Below the pieces are notes generated by a model, which worked only from the letters and a program-made list of their open reading frames with translations, did not search any database and was not told the DNA's origin. This document shows, one piece after another, positions 59,197 through 64,000 of a stretch of 64,000 bases of DNA (positions are counted from its first letter, which is position 1; every line of letters begins with the position of its first letter). Source of the stretch: Ulota crispa. Taxonomy: Eukaryota; Streptophyta; Bryopsida; Orthotrichales; Orthotrichaceae. Made by a program: the position numbers and the translations under genes. The stretch covers positions 9,450,789 to 9,514,788 of the forward strand of contig OY987242.1 of NCBI GenBank assembly GCA_963920765.1, written 5' to 3'.

Positions 59197-61140
59197 ATTT
59201 TATTTCATGGACAAACTTCCGCTAGTGAATGATTCTAGGCATTTGTTCTTGCCCACGTGCATGCTTGGGTGCATTTAGCTCTACCAATGATAAGAAGGAA
59301 ATGGTTTCTTGCATCTTAGGGATTTAGTGAAAAGTCCGAGCCAATCTCATCGAAATCCACAAATATATCACACTCCATTTGAGCAATATTTAGATTTTGG
59401 AACTACTAGGCATTAGCAATGAAATTCTAGGTGAACACAAATTATTATAAAAATTGTAGGGGTAGCATTGGACATGATTTTTTTTTTCACAACAAACTTT
59501 TGTAAATTTCACTATGTCATTTCATGAATTGTTCACATTTTCCTTATGAATTGTTGCTTGTTAAACATTTCTATCTATTTCTTCTATGATTTTTGCATGT
59601 GTTGCATTTTCCTTGTTAATAAATAAGGAATTCATATGCAAATTCCTTGACAAGAGTGTGTTCAGAAGCATTTTTAGTTTCAATGTTCATTTTTTGAATT
59701 GCAAAAATAAATAAAAAAATAAATAATTGAGTTTGACATTAAAACATCATATTCAATGAATTGGGAAAATATTCAAAGGTCACAATCCTTATTAAAAAAA
59801 GAGTTGGGGAAAAAACATAATCTTTAGTTTTTCTTAGGAATCCTCTTTTCTATTGTAGACAAAGTTATGATTTTAGAAATTCATATTTTTTGTGTCTTTT
59901 TCATTGTGAGCCTTTTTTGAGTAGTGGTACTATTGTTGCTTTTAGATTTAGAGTTTCTTTTGTGTGAATTTGCAAAATTTAGGGTTAATTAATTAATAAT
60001 TTTTTAAAATTACAATATTATTGAAAGCAGTGGGAAGTTCATTGCTTGGAACCTTTGGAATTACTAACCCATCTTGGCCAGCTTGATGCCACATTATTTC
60101 TTTAGAGAAAATGTGGAGTAATGATAATAGTATAATTGGATCTCAAGAATTCTAAATCTAACATTTCCTCTTCTTTCTCTTCTTCCTTGGAATCCTTGGT
60201 AGTAATCATGGATTTTTTTCTTGGGTTTTCAAATTTTAGTCTCTTTTATTATCAAGTCTACAACTAAACAGGCATGCTTCATGCCTACTACAAAGAGTTC
60301 TAAATCATTTAAAGTTTTGAGCAGCTAAAAATCTACCATTGATTAAGGCAATTTTTTGTTGGTACAAGTTGCATCTATCAATAAATTTCTATTATTGAAA
60401 TTTTTAATTTAATGTAGATAGGAGTTCAAAAACAGACCATAATAAATGACTAAATCCACCACATTAGCAATGGCTTGATTGAGGATTCACAAAACAAAAC
60501 AAAATAATCTTACATTAACTTGGAAGAAAGAAATTTTGCAATCCAAGATTCCAAATAGTCATTTTGAAGCTAGGATCTAAAAGGTTAGAAGGTCCTTCAT
60601 GCAAAGCATACATTTGGGCATATGCTATGTTTAGACAAACCATAATTATAAAGCATAAATGCACAAATGCACAAATGCATAAATGTAAATAGTTACAAAG
60701 TAATTTTTTTGGTAAATGATAAATTGCAAAGCAAATGGCATAATTTTTATTTTTAAGAATAAGAATCTAGATGGCGCTACAAAAGTGGCAAATGTAAATT
60801 TTACAACAAGACAATCAATTAAGGCAACAAGTAGGCAAGCACGATTTATTGGACCCAAGTAAACTCAAAATTGCAAATGATAGCAAATGCTTAGGAAGCA
60901 ACATTTTTGGACTTTGGACATCCAAAAATCTGAACTACAGTACTATGATTTCTATAATGCAACTAAGTTTAGAAAGGCAAATTTTAAAGTCTAAGAATAA
61001 AAGAATAAAACTTGACAGATGTTTGATTACAATTTTGAATAAAAATACTTTCAATTACAAAAGAAATATTTAAATAAAAAATCTATCTACTAAAAGCTTG
61101 TCTCTATAATTTTGGATAACTAAGTGTTTAGTGCAAATAA
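59197..61140. other. AT-rich intergenic DNA, no gene seen
   Basis: AT-rich sequence with a small GCACAAATGCACAAATGCATA direct repeat near 60660-60680. No supported gene, RNA or paired terminal repeat was found. Confidence 0.5.
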
Positions 61141-61253
61141 CGCCATATTCATTAAATTGAAAAATCAAATTCCCAAGTTGTACTCACCTTACACCTAGAG
61201 CTCAATTTAAGGTGGTCACCTTTAACTTTCTTCCCAAATTAATAAATATGGCA
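61141..61253. mobile_element. Short derivative MITE, GTTAAATTGGGAAAA family
   Basis: About 113 bp with ends GCCATATTCATTAAATTGA and AATTAATAAATATGGC, and an internal AAGGTGGTCACCTTT palindrome like that of the 240-265 bp copies. It is probably an internal-deletion derivative. Confidence 0.6.
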
Positions 61254-61758
61254 CTTAGTGCTAATATACCGAAACATTGAAATTGGGATACATGTGGTTT
61301 AAAATAGTATCTCAATTGACTTCGTTTCAAATTTAAAGAATTGCATTTAGTATCTGAATGCCGTTTCTGGACATAACTTTAGAAGTTTTTTTGTGAACAT
61401 AACTAAACTAGAAATTTCAATGATTCACAATCAATCATATGTGGTCATCGTAAAAGATTTTTGGTAACAGATTAGCCTATTTCAATCTTAGAAGGAAAAA
61501 GTCTTTAATCATGCAGTCAAACTCCAAAGTCCTTTGTGTCTTTCAATTTGTCTTTGTATGCAAATTGTAATCTCCATTTACAATTTTAGAGGTAATATCT
61601 TATGTGTTCTACAAACTACTGCAATTCTTTTTTCTTGTAGAATTTTAAAAACTTCTGGTAATTCTCTGAAGCAAAAATGAAACTGATATTATTCTAAAAT
61701 AGATTCTGACGTAGATATTCCATCTCATGTTTATGTTATAGCATAAAACATTGTATTA

Positions 61759-62181
61759 TAAGGTAGAAGCACCCCTCACCATTAGTGAACCCAATCCTCG
61801 ATCGATATCTACTGGCTACTTGTGTTAGCAATGTCAGTGATTTGACAATTAAAAAAACATTGGTTGTGAGTGACAAAGTGATGGTTTTGGGTGATTGGCA
61901 TGACGGTTTTGAGTGCCCTATCTCACTATTCAACAACTCCTCAAATTAGTAATTATGAGCATATGACCACACTAAAAACATCTCCTACACACAACTATAC
62001 ATTTTAGTGATTTAGGACTTCAAAAATCTTTGTGAACAAATCCTTGCAATTGGAACTTGTAAATTGATGCTTGTATTTTTTATTTCCTCTTCCTAACTTA
62101 ATATGATTTTTTTCAAAGTTCATCAAGTGATTCTCCTACTTCAAAACCCTTAGTTTCACGCTTATGGGTGCTCCTACCTTA
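61759..62181. mobile_element. TA-flanked MITE, AGGTAGGAGCACCCATAA ends, copy 3
   Basis: The left end is TAAGGTAGAAGCACCC and the right end is TTATGGGTGCTCCTACCTTA. The right tip overlaps the TTAA that starts the next element. Interior GTGAGTGACAAAGTGATGG is related to the copy at 33122-33499. Confidence 0.7.
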
Positions 62182-63360
62182 ACCTCTAAAGGCCCAATTG
62201 TCCCCTCAAGGGACAAATGGATTTTGGGCATGACCTATAGCTAAACTAGTTTGTGTGATTTTTTGAAACTTTTATTGAAGGTGGGGAATTCCAAGACCTA
62301 TGCGGGTGTCTAATTTTTTCTTCATTCCAACATTTGATGAAGAAGTTATCAAGAATTTTTTGAAACTAGGCAAGAATGGGCAATTCAAGCAAAACCTCTC
62401 TTTTGTAAGTGGGTGTTGACTCCAAAGAGGGTCAACCCATGTGGGCACAAGGTATGGACACTTGGGCAAAGGGGCATAGAGTGGAAGGTGCCCATGCATC
62501 TAGGGGGGACTCCCAAACCTCCATTCCTTTTGTCCCTAATGCGGTATTTGTTAATTTGGGAAAAATAGGGGTCCCACTTTGTTTTCCCCTCAAACCCAAA
62601 AAGTTACTTTAAAACTAGATTTGAAGGTATCAGATTCAATCTAAGCCACTAAGATTTTTTCCCTCGCAAATCCCTCCTCTCAGGTGAGGGCACGTGTCGG
62701 TTTGAGGTGATCACCTCAAACTTCTTGACTCACTTCTTGAAAGTCCCAAAATGTACCATTTTTCCTAAATTAACAAATATCGTGTTGCCCTTGTAAAATT
62801 GGGTGCTTTAATCTTTTGAGCGTCTTGAGTGTTTGTTTTATAATTTTTTTTTTCCGTTTGTAGTAGGCTAAGAACCCTTTGTTTACATAGTTTTAATCAA
62901 TGTGATTTGAATTTTTGAGTACTACGTAAAACCACCAATTTTGCCTAGTGTATATGCAAATTTCATGACCTTTTGGCATTGCAAGACTTTACAAAATATG
63001 TTTCACACCTCCAATTCATTTGAAAATTCTCCCACACTTACCTAACTTGGTCTTCTACATGGAAAAATAAACCTCAACTTTGTGTAGAGAAATTTTTTTG
63101 ATATAGGAAGGATCAAAGGCTTCTAAAAATTTTGGGCAGCCAGGAAAAATACTTTTTTTTTCAATTCTGATATCAATATCTCACTTACCTTCATCTAAAA
63201 TGAGCTGATTTTTTTCTCACAAGTACCCCATAGTCTAGGGCAAGATACTTTGGTTGAATTTCCAAAGAAATATTTTTTCCTACTTTTCTACTCATTCTTC
63301 CAAAAGTGGCAATTTTTAGTAACTTTCATAAAAAAAAGGGCTTGGGCCTTTAAGGGTTAA
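62179..63360. mobile_element. TTAA element, CCCCTAAAGGCCC subfamily, carrying a nested MITE
   Basis: The left end is TTAA-CCTCTAAAGGCCCAATTG and the right end is GGGCCTTTAAGGG-TTAA. The outer parts match 46688-47623 (TTTTGGGCATG, GGTGGGGAATTC on the left; ATGGAAAAATAAACCTCAAC and CAAGTACCCC on the right). The MITE at 62541-62783 sits inside, so it inserted later. Confidence 0.7.
62541..62783. mobile_element. MITE, GTTAAATTGGGAAAA family, copy 3
   Basis: The ends GGTATTTGTTAATTTGGGAA and CCTAAATTAACAAATATC are inverted, with interior words AGGTGATCACCTCAA and AAGTCCCAAAATGTACC as in copies 1 and 2. It is nested in the TTAA element at 62179-63360. Confidence 0.75.
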
Positions 63361-64000
63361 GCAAAATTTCTAGCTTGGTTGTTAGCTCTTGACTTCAATT
63401 CTATTCAACTCAAATTTCCAATATTTTATAAACCCTTTAAAAGGAATAAAATTACAAAAATCGTTGTTTCGATAGTTGTGTCTAAAGCAAAACAAAAAAG
63501 TGATGGTTAAAATTAGTATTGTTGAACAAAGCCAATTACTCTTAGTAGAGTATACAAATGTGTTGTTTCTTAGAAATTATTTTTTATACAAAATGAAAAA
63601 TCGCATTATGCAAATTGGATCTAATTTTATGATAGAGAATTTGTTTACAAAATTGTACATAACATAATTGAATGAAAAATGACGCTTATCATTATGTGTA
63701 TTTGTGTACAATCATTATATAATAAACACACGTGGTTTTTGTTGATATTCTATGCTTGAATTAAATACTAGAGTATATTAAATAGTATGTACCTTGGGAT
63801 TTTGCAAGATTCCCTTGTGCTATAGCATTTTCTAAGTCCTTCCTTTTGATACAATAAACACATTTCAATATAAATAAATTTTAATTATTTACTTGAAGGT
63901 GCCAAAGACATACATCTAATACTATATTGGAGGACTCCTTGATTTACTACTTTACATCAAAATGTTTTTTTGAGGATTTTTCAACCTTTTCTATGAAGTT
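63361..64000. other. AT-rich intergenic DNA at the window end, no gene seen
   Basis: Very AT-rich; the 63-codon frame at 63476-63667 shows no recognisable content. Confidence 0.5.

Noticed and set aside
1-64000. tRNA or rRNA genes
   Set aside because: No TTCGA(A/T)-type T-loop with a matching acceptor stem, and no conserved rRNA stretch, were found on either strand by reading.
1-64000. LTR retrotransposon or viral sequence
   Set aside because: No long direct repeats, reverse transcriptase, integrase or capsid-like readings were recognised. Repeats here are inverted-repeat DNA elements.

Overview
The window looks like nuclear DNA of a plant, most likely a land plant (embryophyte) or a close streptophyte relative. 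It has GT-AG introns of about 100 to 1400 bp, a plant-type proline/compatible-solute transporter, a plant-type canonical poly(A) polymerase and a plant-type CHID1-like GH18 protein. Telobox-like AAACCCTAA motifs precede the polymerase start, and very AT-rich intergenic DNA is packed with small inverted-repeat transposons. The species cannot be fixed from the sequence alone. A non-seed plant is a guess from the overall style.

Layout. 613-5290 (minus): complete ProT-type amino acid transporter gene A, 8 coding exons, 470 aa, plus a leader intron. 5300-13100: AT-rich DNA with TTAA-flanked and TA-flanked inverted-repeat elements. 13160-13650: GC-rich island with a TATA box and a 23-bp inverted repeat. 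13653-13852: a gap of exactly 200 N. 13853-15143 (minus): intronless poly(A) polymerase whose 3' end lies in the gap and whose frame shifts by one base at about 14660. 15960-27640: transposon-dense DNA, often nested. 27884-31899 (plus): three-exon gene for a 785-aa acidic, Ser/Glu-rich protein of unknown function. 32000-41300: mostly repeats. 41336-44813 (minus): complete 8-exon CHID1-like GH18 gene, 445 aa. 45357-46089: a 733-bp near-perfect foldback element about 540 bp upstream of that gene. 46700-53150: further repeats. 53253-58139 (plus): ProT-type gene B, intact, 469 aa, the inverted paralogue of gene A. 58200-64000: AT-rich DNA and repeats.

The genes do not form a pathway; this is ordinary scattered plant gene order. 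The two ProT copies point outward, with 5' ends about 48 kb apart. They share the same exon structure, the leader intron and recognisable promoter sequence. By eye they are identical over 489 bp at the 3' end, including a 119-bp intron, while the neighbouring exon 6 is only about 91% identical. That pattern suggests recent gene conversion.

The most notable content is repetitive. Many elements start and end TTAA-CCC...GGG-TTAA, the hallmark of piggyBac-type insertion, a superfamily seldom described in land plants. Several subfamilies are visible, from a 79-bp near-terminal-only element to about 1.6 kb, with an almost perfect 730-bp hairpin derivative, internal-deletion derivatives and nested insertions. 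No intact transposase is visible in the window. Exon boundaries and repeat ends were read by eye; no search or alignment program was run.
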